Assembly (NCBI GenBank): GCA_037176845.1
Contig: JAYKXP010000066.1
Coordinates: 1 to 64,000 of the forward strand
Direction: 5' to 3'
DNA from: Paramarasmius palmivorus
Taxonomy: Eukaryota; Basidiomycota; Agaricomycetes; Agaricales; Marasmiaceae
Length of the DNA: 64,000 nt
Positions within the stretch are counted from its first letter, which is position 1, and each line of letters starts with the position of its first letter. This document shows positions 44,320-56,121 of this stretch, one piece after another. Made by a program: the position numbers and the translations under genes. The notes under the pieces are model-generated. The model saw only the letters and a program-made list of their open reading frames with translations, ran no database searches and was not told the DNA's origin.

Positions 44320-44928
44320 GAAGGTATATTGGCTGAGATGGGGAGAGTAAAGTACACGCTAACGGGACGAAGGGAGAAATGTGACAGTCAATAATCGGCG
44401 CGTCCACTGAATCCTTTAAGAGAAGCCCAGAAGAGGTGGTCCTGCCCGGAACCATCTTCTGCCTGCCAATCGAATGAAGGTGGAAGTGAAGTGTGAAAGG
44501 GCGCAATAACAGATAAGCGTCCGAGATTTTGCTTCATGTTGCTCATCGATATCGATCATGGTGACAGGAGTATGGAAGGATGCCTCTGCCAATAGAGATG
44601 CGCGAGCGTCATCGAAGTGTGGATTTGCAAACTCTATGGCAAAAAATTGGCTTCTACGTCGGTTTCGGCGAAAAGATAAAATCAAATACCTGCAGGGTGG
44701 TGACAAAGAAAGCGTTTCACCAAAGCCATAGCTTCATGGAGGTGCCTAATGGGTGTCTGGAAATTGTTATGATTGAACCAAGCTTGGTGGAAGTCGACTA
44801 GCAGGCAGGCCGGTGATACCGTAGAATTCCGTTGTACTATACTGAAGAGAAGGATCCTTTCAGCGATCCTTCGTGTAAAATCATTCAATCTTTGCATTGA
44901 AAAGCCTTTTCGTTGGTTATCCTGTAGG
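44320..44928. other. Intergenic, no gene seen
   Basis: Upstream region of hypothetical paralogue 2 and short shadow frames only. Confidence 0.5.
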
Positions 44929-45135
44929 TGTCCGAGAGGGGCCCGACATGATGCCGAAACTTGTTCAACCGTGCTTGGGACGATTGTACAAGAGGAGGGG
45001 TTAAACACTTTGTTTCGTGGCTGGTTGTCATCTCTTGCGCCATGTTTATCTATGCTTAGTCGTCAGTTCAGTGTGTCGAGTCATGAATAAAAGCTTCAAA
45101 GCATCGGCACCTGTGAGTTCGGAGGCTTGAGGCAG
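44929..45135 (+). pseudogene. Second relic of carrier last exon
   Basis: Carrier last-exon sequence without the rest of the gene: from 44,929 (gtgtccgagaggggcccgac) through GTIVQEEGLNTLFRGWLSSL, ending at about 45,057 with a shifted end. The sequence after it (45,055-45,135) matches 42,989-43,075. Frame is disrupted near the start, so it is not a functional exon. Confidence 0.75.
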
Positions 45136-45451
45136 GCATTGATGAACGTTTTTGGGCGGCAGACCCGGGCAGGCTCGGATGTAAGCGATCGGCCCCGCAA
45201 CACACTTGGCTAGTCCTTGGACCAACCTTGGACTGTTACTCCCATATGCTACTTTTACCTGTTGGGCGCTGTACTTCGGAATTCAAGATCTTAATCACTA
45301 CAGATTTCTCGCTAAACCACCACATTATTCATTCAATTTCCTGACCTTTCGGATCCGAGCACCAATCGACTCACTTCGCTGAATGCCTATAAGTATCGTG
45401 AAGGTACAACGAGGATGTAGCAAAAAACCCCAAGCTTAAACACCCTACAAA

Positions 45452-47791
45452 ATGAAGCTACTCGGCTTCAGCATCTTCTCTCTCGCCCTACTACCCGACG
45501 CTCTCAGTCTACCTGACAGCAAACAGCGGTCATTGGCAACAAATGACGCGCCCATCGTCGATCTAGGATACGCACAATACCAAGGTGTCTTCGATAGCGA
45601 TACAAACACTACCAGTTACCTCGGGGTTCGTTATGCTGCTCCTCCAGTTGGTCAGTCGCCGTCGTTCCGCTTTCCGTCATCTAATCCTCACTGAAACCCG
45701 ACAGGTGAACACCGTTGGCAAGCTCCTCAAGCACCTGCAGATGTGTCAGGAGTCCAGCAAGCTGATACTCAACCCCAACCTTGTTTCCAGTCAATGCCTG
45801 GAGTCACACCTCTTACCGAATCAGAAGATTGTTTATTCCTCAAGTATGTCCTACTACACCATCCTGTTTATCCCCAAGCTTATCCGACTATACGCAGCGT
45901 ATACTTTCCAGGGTCCACAAACCCCGCTTCGAACGGCACGTTACTACCTACAGTCGTATGGATTCATGGTGGAGGGTGATTACTCGCGCTGTTTTGTCCT
46001 ATTTCGCAAATTCTCATCACAGGATCCTCAACATAGTTACCTTGTGGGAAGCGCAACTGTAGCCACGGGGGAAGGCTCTGATCTCATTCAAGAATCGAAT
46101 CATGAAGCGGTTGTGGTTATTATTCAGTATAGGTTGGGTATATTCGGTGCGTGTGGTATCCTTTGACTCCGTTCATATCCTGACTGCTCGAGTTAGGATT
46201 CCTTGCCGGTAACCAGGTCAAGGAAAATGGTGCTCTCAACGCGGGATTGTGTAGGTGCTCCGTGCTCGCAGTTTTATTCAGGACTAAGATTTCGTTGGTA
46301 GTGGACCAAAACTTCGCCCTTCGTTGGGTCAATCAACACGTACGCAACGTCTACTTTCTCTGTGCTCTACCGGTATGAAACATTCGGTGGTCCTAGATCT
46401 CAAAGTTCGGAGGTGACCCAGCAAAAGTCACCATCTGGGGCGAGTCAGCCGGTCAGTGCCCTTCACTTAGAAGAACCTCTCTCGACTTACAGCAATTTGT
46501 AGGTGCTGGATCCGTGATTCAACATATTATCGCTGAAGATGGGGAAACCACGCCGCAACTCTTCCGAGCTGCAATGACCAGCTCAACTTTCTTACCGTCA
46601 CTCTACGTGTTTAACGATGCGGTACCTCAGGTTCGGATATCTTCACCTTATGCACCATAACACCGAACACTGAAAATTACATCTAGACGCTTTATAACCA
46701 AGTGGTTGATAAGACAAAGTACGTTTCTTCCTACCTTCGGGTTGCCAATTCACTCAACTCTATCTTAGCTGTACCTCAAGTTCGGATAGTCTGGCGTGTC
46801 TCCGCCAAGTCGATAGCGCCGTACTCCAAACTGCCAACATTCAACTCGGCCCAGATCTTGGGGGTCCATTCACTGCTGCGCCTGTCATCGACGGTACATT
46901 TATCAGGCAAAGACCGACTGAAGCTCTTCGACAAGGAAAACTGAATGGGGTACGGAGATCCGTCCTTGTTTTACTCACACTGCAGCTCATGTTCTCACAG
47001 AAAGCCCTCTTGGCGGTCACCAATGCCGATGAAGGATCCATCTTTGTCGATCCGAGTGCACCACTGAACGCATCAGCCTATGCATCTCAGATATTCCCGA
47101 AGCTTGGTCAAAAGGAATTGGCTGCGATTGAGGAGGCGTACGGCGGGTTAGGGTCGATGCTAAACCAGAATATTCTTATTAATGGCGAAGGTGAGGACTT
47201 GGTCCTCCACATCTCTTTCTCATCCTTACCGGTTGGCGCGCAGCTCTCCTCACATGCCCGACGTACTACTTATTGAAAGCGTTCCAAGGCCGTTCGTGGA
47301 AGGTTAGCACTTTTCCTATTCCATGCTACATATATTAGCTAAAACACCGCGAACAGGGTGAATTTGCTATCCCACCTGGAGTCCATGGATTGGATTTGGA
47401 CTACTATTACCCAACGTCAGTCTCATCTCTTTACCACCAGATAGACTCTGCTCACCAAGCCTAACAGTGGAAAGAACCTCACATTCAACAACGCGACCTT
47501 CATCACATCTTTCGGGGGCTCCTTCATGTCGTTCGCTGTCTCTCTAGATCCGAATATCAAGGTCGACCCGGTTAACAACATCACACCTGAATGGCCCATA
47601 TACAATGGAGAGGAGATGAAGTTTAACCAAACACAGGAGAACACTACGGACATTAGGCTAGTGACCACGGACCAAGCGCTGTTGGAGAGGTGTAGGTGAG
47701 TTATCTTTTCTTGTTTGGACTTTCGAGGATCTTCAGCTAATCGAGGGATAACAGACTTTGGGAGAGCTTTGGAGAACTTACTGGACAGTAG
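45452..47791 (+). CDS. Type B carboxylesterase/lipase 1, secreted
   Basis: Multi-exon gene with many short introns. Signal peptide MKLLGFSIFSLALLPDALSL. Conserved blocks in order: YLGVRYAAPPVG, SEDCLFLKVYFPG, TVVWIHGGG (oxyanion hole), VVVIIQYRLGIFGFLAGNQV, NFALRWVNQHISKFGGDP, and VTIWGESAGAGSV, with the catalytic Ser in GESAG at about 46,440. Later blocks are AAPVIDGTFI, LAVTNADEGSIFV and GVHGLDLDYYYP, with the candidate catalytic His. The last exon ends LWESFGELTGQ. The usual length of about 530-550 residues fits. The enzyme hydrolyses ester bonds outside the cell; substrate unknown. All blocks can be joined by GT-AG introns as far as I traced them. A tandem paralogue begins 3,119 nt downstream. 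Confidence 0.87.
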
Positions 47792-48570
47792 CGCGTTTCC
47801 GATTGGCGATGCGTTCGAAGGCTTGAGAAAAATATCATTAAATTTACATTATACATAGACTTAGCGCAATCATCACACCGCCCTCAATACCGGTATAATG
47901 CTGCAGACAAACTCTCATTCAACGTGTTGCAGTGTCCGTAGCGGAATGAGTAACGAAGCCAAGCGGTTTATTATCTGAGCATTGCGATCCGGATTCCGGG
48001 AACCTGCCAGTTATTTTTCCGTTAACGTTGTCGATGCCCGCTCTTTAAGTTTGTTCGAGTACGAATGAGCAAAGATGGCTGCCATTAAAATATACTTTTT
48101 TTTTTTTGCTTTCCAGGGTCATTCAGACGCAGTTGACTGCTCCACCGAGAGCTTGAGACGTAAGTTGTGGACATCCCGGCCCGGCTTGAGCCGGCCAGCG
48201 TTCGGAACCGTTGGGCGCTCAGAGTCACAATTTTTCTGCGACCTCCACCACAACCACCGCAACCACCGCGTGAGACCGCAAGCGTCCATACGGTGGCACT
48301 GGGTGATATGCTACATCCTCTCCACGAATGGTGTCCGTTATTCAGTACTTTCAACACTTTTACCCACTGTCACGCCTCAACCAATCCTTCTGAAATCGTC
48401 AACTGACACAAAACAGTGATGTGTAAAAATCATCCGAATAAATAATCAAAATCAGGGTACAATGATCGGGTGACACGGGCTCACCTCAGCTGGTTTTGGT
48501 TTATAATGGGCTTATAAAGGTTTATATACTCAACGAGAATTCTACGGAAAACAGCCTCAAAACAGCCCCA
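47792..48570. other. Intergenic between the two carboxylesterases
   Basis: Contains a run of 13 T at about 48,098-48,110 and a CCNCC-rich tract at 48,240-48,270. No gene recognised. Presumably the promoter of carboxylesterase 2. Confidence 0.5.
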
Positions 48571-50922
48571 ATGCACCCGCTCATCTCCGTCATTCTACCA
48601 ATTCTTGCACTTCTCCCCAATGTTCTCGGATTCGAACAACGCTCAACAACCGACGCGTCTATCGTTGATCTAGGATACGCGCAATACCAGGGTGTCTTTG
48701 ACGTCAGTACGAATACCACCAGCTTCTTCGGGATTCGATATGCTGCTCCCCCAGTTGGTCAGTCGTTCCTACCCTTTACACCTCTGTCTTATTAACCCTT
48801 GTTATAGGCGAACTTCGTTGGCAAGCCCCTCAAGCACCTGAAAACGTACCAGGAGTCCTACAAGCTGACACCGAACCTCCACCTTGCTTCCAAGCGAATT
48901 CAGGAGCCGCACCCGTGAACCCCTTCAAGCTGAATGGGAGGCAGCTACCAGCTCCTGCAGAATCAGAGGATTGCTTGTTTCTGAAGTATGCTCTACCACA
49001 CACCATTTTCGAGCGCATAATGACCATTTGTGCCCAGCGTCTTTTTCCCAGGTTCCACTAATCCTGCTTCAAATGGTACGTTACTACCCACAGTCGTGTG
49101 GATTCATGGCGGAGGGTAACTATTCGCGTCGTTTTGTCCTATTTCTGTGATTCTCATCGAAGAACTGTCCGAAAATAGATACATTTCTGGAAGTGCAACT
49201 CGGTTCACGGGGCCAGGATCTGATCTCATTCAAGAATCGAATGATGGAGTGGTTGTAGTAATCATTCAGTACAGATTGGGTGTACTTGGTGCGCACATAT
49301 TATCTTGACCTTGTTCATTTTCTAACTAGTTGAGCTAGGGTTTCTCGCCGGTAATCAGGTGAAGGAGAATGGTATCCTTAACGCAGGGTTGTGTGAGTGT
49401 TTCTTGCTTGCAGTCACGGCTTAGACTGAACTCTTTCTGAAGTGGACCAAAATTTCGCGCTTCGTTGGGTCAACCAACACGTACGTATCCTTTTCTTTCT
49501 ACATTCCACTCTGAATAGTCGGCGCTTTCCCTAGATCTCAAAATTCGGAGGTGACCCTACCAGAGTCACCATCTGGGGCGAATCAGCAGGTCAGTTCCGT
49601 TCGATGTCTCAAAATGTTGCTTCTGCTGATAGCGACACTTAGGTGCTGGATCCGTGTTGCAACATGTCATTGCTGAGGATGGGAAAACAACTCCACAGCT
49701 CTTTCGAGCTGCAATGACTAGCTCAACTTTCTTGCCGCCGCAGTACGTCTTCAACGAGACTATACCTCAGGTTCGGCCTCCTCTAGAATCCCATACCCCC
49801 GATCACTAACTTTCACCGTTAGACGATTTATAACCAAGTAGTCGATCAAACAAAGTACCTTTTCTTCCTACGTTCGGGACTTTCGTGACACTCAACTCTA
49901 TTCTAGTTGTACTTCCTCCTCGGATACTCTAGCATGTCTCCGCCAAGTCGAGACTTCCGTGCTCCAAACTATTAACAATCAAGTCAATCTAGAGGGCTTT
50001 TTTGGTACCTTCGTTACCGTGCCCGTTATAGATGGCACCTTCATCAAGCGAAGAGCTACCGAAGCGTTCAGGCAAGGAAAAGTCAATGGGGTGTGTACAT
50101 TCAGTCTTGCACTCTTACCCTTTGGCTCACGCTCTGTAGAAAGCCCTATTGGCAGTTACAAACACCAACGAAGGATTCATCTTCGTCAACCAGAGTGCAC
50201 CACTCAACGCGTCATTCTACGCGTCTCAAGTATTTCCGAAGCTTGGCCCAAAGGAGACGTCCGCGATCGAAAGGGCGTATCGTGGTTTGGGTACGACGAT
50301 CAGCCAGAATAACCTTATCATGGGTGAAGGTGAGGTTTTCGCGCTGTCAGTCTCTATCTTGTCCTTACCTGTTCTTGCGTAGCCATCTTCGTGTGCCCAA
50401 CGTACTTCTTAATGAGAGCATTCCGGGATCGTTCGTTCAAGGTACGCTCTATTTCCATATAACATTACGCTGGTTGAAACAAAACGAATAGGGCGAATTT
50501 GCTGTCCCACCTGCAATCCATGGGATGGACGTGAACTACTTTTTCCCAACGTTTGTCCACCCACTTGTGACCCGGTCACCCGACTAATGTAAAGCCCGAT
50601 AGTGGACAAGACCTCTCGTTCAACAATGCCACCTTCATATCATCTTTCGCTGGATCTTTCCTCTCCTTTGTTGTCTCTTTGGATCCGAATATCAAAGTCA
50701 ACCCAATCAACAACATAACGCCGAAGTGGCCTGTCTTCAAAGGAGAGGAGATGAGGTTCAATCAAACAGTGCATAATACCACAGACATTAGGCTGGCGGC
50801 GACAGACAGGCAACTGTTGGAGAGGTGCCGGTGAGTTACTGTTTTCTGTATCGGTGAGACTCTTTGATTGATTGTGTAATAATAGACTTTGGGAGAGCTT
50901 TAGCAGTTTGACCGGACAATAG
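48571..50922 (+). CDS. Type B carboxylesterase/lipase 2, secreted
   Basis: Tandem paralogue of carboxylesterase 1 with the same block and intron order. Signal peptide MHPLISVILPILALLPNVLG, FFGIRYAAPPVG, SEDCLFLK, an exon with TVVWIHGGG, YISGSATRFTGPGSDLIQ, VVVIIQYRLGVLG, NFALRWVNQHISKFGGDP, VTIWGESAGAGSVLQH (catalytic Ser at about 49,580), VPVIDGTFIKRR, LAVTNTNEGFIFVNQ and the last exon ending SLTGQ. The region around MDVNYFFPT carries the expected His loop (AIHGMDVNY). It appears intact. The divergence between the two suggests an old duplication rather than a recent one, and distinct substrates are possible. Confidence 0.86.
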
Positions 50923-51352
50923 GGCACTTCTTGTAGGAGGGCAGAGAGGGATTGTTAGTAGGAGCCGTCGAATTCTCTCTCTCTCTAGTACCCCTATTTT
51001 GTCAGCAGTAAAAAGAACTTCAACTCCTCAGGATATCAGTAAGGTAGAGCCAAATTTGGGCTTGAGTAGTAGGGCACTGGCTAATCATTGAATATGCTTT
51101 GGCATTAAGTTCACTGCCAAGTTGAACAAAGTCGAAAGTGGGTATACCGTGTGAATCACGCGTTTCTTGACCTGCGACGACGTCGACCACCAGAAGGATC
51201 TCACAATCTGCTCAGGCCTCGCTATATCCAGCCAGATTCCTCCTTTCTAATTCGTACGCGAAGACGCCGAGCCTGTTGCACCAAAAATCCAGACTTCAGG
51301 CAACTCATAGGTCTCGGATTCGTTTTACACGTATCTGGACCACGACGGAGAT
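50923..51352. other. Intergenic
   Basis: Short frames only; an upstream exon of the F-box gene may lie at about 51,150-51,352, since the frame SDSFYTYLDHDGD leads directly into its first splice donor. Confidence 0.45.
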
Positions 51353-53081
51353 ATGGTTCTCAGGTAAGGCTACCTTTTAGCAGTGGTGTCGGTGCTCTCA
51401 ATACCTCGCACATACAGGGATAAAGCCCAAGATCTCTGTGATACCTCCGACACCCTTTCCCCAGACATCACCGAACTCCTTCGGTCAGGAATTAGGCTCG
51501 ATAAAGAATGTGAACGTTATACCGACGAAGTATTAGAGCAGATTCACGCGAAGCTAGAAGCCCACGCAAAAGACATAGCCGATCTTCAAGCACAAATTCT
51601 AGCTCTTCAAGGGAAAACCAATATTCTCAAACGGAAGCAGGAACAATTTCGGTCTCTGAAGGCACCCATTCGCCGTATCCCAGCAGAAGTCCTATCGTAC
51701 ATCTTCCTGTGGGCCATTAGAACACCAGGAAGGTCCCGAAACTGTTTCTGGCATGAGAGATATCAAAGTCGCTGGTGTTCGGGTACTGTTGATTTTGGCA
51801 GAGTATGCGCTTATTGGAGACGAGTTGTTTACTCTACACCGGAGCTGTGGACAGTCATGTCCGTCACAGTTGACCAGGAGCACGACAAGCCCTTCAAGAT
51901 GCTCACTCATCACCTTGATCAGTCCAGAGATCTTCCTCTAGACATCGAGTTCCATCCACAACGGTCGGGAACATCAAAAACCGTATCGATACTCCTACAG
52001 AGAAGAAACCGATGGGGCAGATTGGCGCTACGATGGTTGAGAATACGCGAACGTGATGGCCTTTCTTCGGATGCTGGATGAATCATCGGAGCCGCTTCCA
52101 CTGCGAACACTGGAAGTCGTTATAGATCCGCCGGCTCAGAACACGAGAGATAATCATCTCGAGGAAATCCTGGGTATAATTCAAAGGACGTGTCCATCTC
52201 TTCAGACTCTCTGCCTTTTGGTACCACGGCGGTCTGATCCTGCCTTTCTTATCGAACGCTCCTCGTTCCTCACAAAGCTCACCCACATCAACCTTTCCCT
52301 TTCCATCGATGTCGTGTTCATGATCATGCAGCTCAATAGGCGGACCCTAATCTCTGCGCAGTTTGCCATCAATGTCAACCTGTCGAACGCACTATCCCAT
52401 GCCGTTGATCCAGATGCTGAACAGGCTATAATCCAAGCTGTGCGCGACAAAGACCCAGTAACCCTTCCATTACTCCAGAATCTCTCGTTCTACATCAAAC
52501 ATATCTACGAAGATCCCTCGTTGTCGCATCGACATGCAGCAGTCCTTTTGGATAGCATATCACAGGTTCCTTCGCTGCAGTCGCTAGTTGTAGAATGCAA
52601 CGACTACACTAGAACCTCTGAAGGCCGTGGTGAAGGGCAATTGGAGCTGTTTGATTCCCTCGTTGGGTTCGTTACCAGGAACTGCGCATCATCGAGCTGT
52701 CTTCGCTCGCTTGGACTACTCAACGTCCCATTCAATGACGCCGAAGCGCTTCAACTTCTCCGAGCCACACCGACTATAACACATCTCACGATCAAGGAAG
52801 ACTTTCATTCAAAGTGGTTCGATATCTTCACCGCTGATTTCGTGAAAGACATGGAAATCACTTCCGATTCTAAAGGTACGATCTATCTCAATACAAGAGC
52901 AAGTGTTCGCTCACTCGCATTCTACACCAGCCGCTCTCGTTCCCAGTTTGAAGTATATCAACCTGCAATTCCCAAATACGAAATCGGATCGCGATTATTC
53001 GGGAATAGCTACGATGCTCAAGTCCCGAATCGGTACATTATTATCGGGCTACATGGCTTTCCCAGAAGTGGATTCGTTTGA
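51353..53081 (+). pseudogene. F-box protein with one frameshift
   Basis: Proposed exon 1 is 51353-51363 (or a longer upstream exon); exon 2 starts at 51,418. A coiled-coil stretch (HAKDIADLQAQILALQGKTN) precedes the F-box APIRRIPAEVLSYIFLWAI, with FGRVCAYWRRVVYSTPELW. The first frame closes at 52,081. The rest of the protein (MAFLRMLDESSEPLPLRTLE, CPSLQTLCLLV, GLLNVPFNDAEALQLLRATP) continues in another frame from about 52,050 to 53,081. The two frames overlap by ~30 nt and no GT-AG intron reconciles them, so there is a one-base frameshift near 52,030-52,055. It may be real or a consensus error. The family differs from the minus-strand array (longer N-terminal coiled coil). Confidence 0.78.
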
Positions 53082-53513
53082 CAAGTTATCGGCGCTCTCG
53101 CAACTTGGCATGGTGCTGAAAGTGGGTATTGGCCAGCAGGGGGTGTTTGGACAGAAGGCTTTTATTTAAAGTCTACTTATGCTTTCCCTCCGATTTCAGG
53201 TCTCTCTTTGCAGTTTACAGTCACAGGAAGAAGTATATTCATTTCGTACTTGCTACCCTTGCGATCACCACTGCACAGTATGTACATGATTCCAACTCCA
53301 CGTGTTACGTAGCAATGTATTCCATACGTGCTTGGCCGCATTCGTACCAATACCAAAGAGTTCAAGGAGATGTCATCTTGAAAACAGTGTGCTTGAGTTG
53401 GGTTTCCACCACTTGGGCATCTATCCACAGCTAGGAAAACGGTAGCGAATGACCAAGCAAAGGTTTGTAAGTTCGACTGCGAACGTCTGGGGTCAAGGCT
53501 TCCGAGTCGCCAT

Positions 53514-55310
53514 CTAATGTACGACATCGTAGAGGTAGCAGCCAGGAAGGACCTTCTTAATCTGCTCTTCGAACCACCAGTACGGTGTCAGATAAGTAAT
53601 ATCATTCTCTTCAGCTGCGCCTCCACCGCCAGTGAGCATGCCAACGATACCGCCACTCCTCTCAAGGACAATGGCACCAGAATCTCCGGGGGCAGAGAAG
53701 GCACCCCTCTTCATATCGTAAGGTAGAACAGCCACCTCAACGGATGTCTGTTTGTTACCGTGTTTGGTGTAGACGCGGGTGAACGAGTTCAACCCGCTGA
53801 CGCGACCTACAGTGGTGCCTGTAGCCTGACCGTTCTTCACCACGTGGAGGCACTTGTACCCGTTGGCATCGAATTGCTGGGGCGAGCGGATCTCCTTGTC
53901 CTTGACAACATTGTAAGCTTGGAGGAGACCGTCGCGCGGGTACTTGTAGCTGCCTTGGTCCTCCGGTCGAGGGAACATGATCTTGCCGTAATCAGACGGC
54001 GAGAGGTTCCCACCTATTAGTATGGGGGTCAATATAATACTAATAGTCAGCTATAACCACAGGACGATACTGTGGTCGGAGATGGAAAACATACCAATAT
54101 AGATCTGGTTACCCTTGAACGATTTCCAGTCAATCTTCTCCTCGTGGAGTTCGATCAGTGCCCAGTCACTGGTAAAGTGGTGCGGTCCGTCACTGACAGT
54201 GATGGGTTCGACGTGGAGGACAGAACCAATGGTGCGCTGCGCTAGAGTCGTCCTATATTTGGTGATGTCGCTGTGAAGCTTGTTTATCTTCTCGATGTTC
54301 CTTGTTGCCTTGTTCACCAAGTCCTAGTACTCCTGGCGCTTGTCAACCGTCTGCTCATCCTCGTCCTCACCCTCAACAGGCTCCGGCAACCTGGCAATAT
54401 TGTCTTTCCAGATTTCGATCGAGCTAGCAAGGTCACCAATCGTACTCAACATGCTTGTGATAGCGTTGCTGTAGCCCTTGTATCCGAGCGCAACAATCTC
54501 CTCAGCAGCTTGGCTGTTGTGTCTGCATGTCATGCCAAACACAGGAAGACGAACGACATGGGCAGCAGTGAGGAGGACAGTGCGATTGTTGGCGTTGCTA
54601 ACACGGAAGTATAGGGCGCCTGTGCCCTCAAAGTACGGCATCCTCAGCGACGCAATGGAAAGGCCGAGCGTGGGAGTGAAGGGCTTGAGAAGTTCGGGGA
54701 CGGGGTCGCGAAGGGGGTCGAAGGAGAGCCACTTGGGGCCTGGAGACGCAGATCTGATTACGACCGACTCACGGAAGGCGACTTCGATCTCGGGGAAGCC
54801 AGCCTGAGCGAGGATCTTCTTGACGGCCTTAGCTGCAGCCACGGCAGCATTGTATGGGAGAGACTTGGGATAGACCCCGATCCACATTAGGAATGGGCAG
54901 AACGGCTGCACTTCGTCCTCTTCTGCAAAAGCGACGGGGTCAATTGAAGTCCATTTGATGCTCTGGGAGTCGAGGAACTCGTAGATACTTGTACCGATAG
55001 TGTGCCATTGGTCGGCAATGGGGTGGTCGTAGACGGGTCGAACTTGACGAGTGATACGATACGATTCCGGGCCTATGGGTTCGCGCCATGCTGTTCCCGA
55101 TTTGTAAACGCAGGGAGGATTACTGGGCAATCCATAGAAGTCCTTGTACGCAGCTGGGTAGTAGTCGGTAAGGCGGGATGTGTCAGAGACTATTGGAGAA
55201 TGGTTTGTCGGTGTCTGGTTCTTGAAAGTGGCAAGGCACAACTTGAGGAACTCTGGGTCGAGGTTGAAAGGTGCATTGAAAGCCACTGAGAAACGAAAGA
55301 TCAGTAACAA
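53514..55310 (-). pseudogene. Serine-protease-like protein with an in-frame stop
   Basis: Exons 54095-55310 and 53514-54013 with a GT-AG intron, in phase. The product shows NRTVLLTAAHVVRLPV, like the His loop of trypsin-fold proteases, and APGDSGAIVL, like the Ser loop (GDSG), with DWALIELHEE as a candidate Asp region. I recall uncharacterised basidiomycete proteins of this layout. One TAG stop (54,324-54,326) interrupts an otherwise open frame between QTVDKRQEY and DLVNKATRNIEKIN. A single C-to-T change from CAG would explain it. The codon is inside a charged, probably helical linker. Start Met 55,310 is uncertain, as the first residues look like an intron end. Upstream frames suggest another small exon. 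Confidence 0.72.
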
Positions 55311-55829
55311 GGCGAGATAAAAGAGACCAAGTAGATTACTTGTGGAATCACTTGTTCTTGTAGTTGCAATGGGGAAAAGCAGAGATGATGTCGCTAGTAG
55401 ACGACGAGATGGCTAGGTCAGAGAGAAAAGAAAGAGGAGATGAGGTAGCAAAAAGGGTCAAGGGGAGGTTGACCAACGGTACTCCGAAACACGTTTCTCC
55501 TTCAAGTCATCCTTGTCCTCTACTTTCATGACACTCTTTATTCTATCTTGCAGCAGCCCGTATCGCAACCTCAACAACATCCCGGCATAAGCAGGGCGAG
55601 CGTGCAAATCCCAAGTTGGCGTCCTGAAGGAGCGGATGAAGCTGAAGAGTATCTGGATGGGTTCAGGGTGTCTGATGCTTTCGCCGGAGATTTTAGGGAT
55701 TTTTGGGGAATTTAAGGGTAAGACGAGGGTACGATGAAGAAAATGATCAAGACCTTGAAGACGACGACGATTTCGAGGTTCCTCGGACAAGGATGCGAAT
55801 AGAAGCAGCACACAGAAGGGCCGGTGCTA
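55311..55829. other. Intergenic
   Basis: Probable promoter or missing first exon of the protease-like gene. No other gene recognised. Confidence 0.45.
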
Positions 55830-56055
55830 CTGGGAACTGCATATCATCGACCTGTTCTCGTACACCTGGACTGCTCAATGCCCCATTCAATGATGCCGAA
55901 GCCCTTCAAGTTACACTTTTCATGATCAAGGAGGACTTTTTTGTTCGATAATCTTTGCCACCATTCGTGAAAATCGAAGGTGTGATCCATTTCAATGCAA
56001 GAGAAATTTTTCACTAATACTAGACGCTCTCATTCCCAGTGCGAAGTATAGCAGC
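55830..56055 (+). pseudogene. Relic of the F-box gene at 51.3-53.1 kb
   Basis: Nucleotide similarity to about 52,675-52,980 of the F-box gene: GLLNAPFNDAEALQ matches GLLNVPFNDAEALQ, followed by IKEDF and a region related to SRSQFEVYQ. Internal deletions and stops are present. Confidence 0.8.
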
Positions 56056-56121
56056 AACTCCCACATACATACTCGAAACAACTCATCGGAATAGAAAACG
56101 AATGGTCGTACCGCTTTGTGA

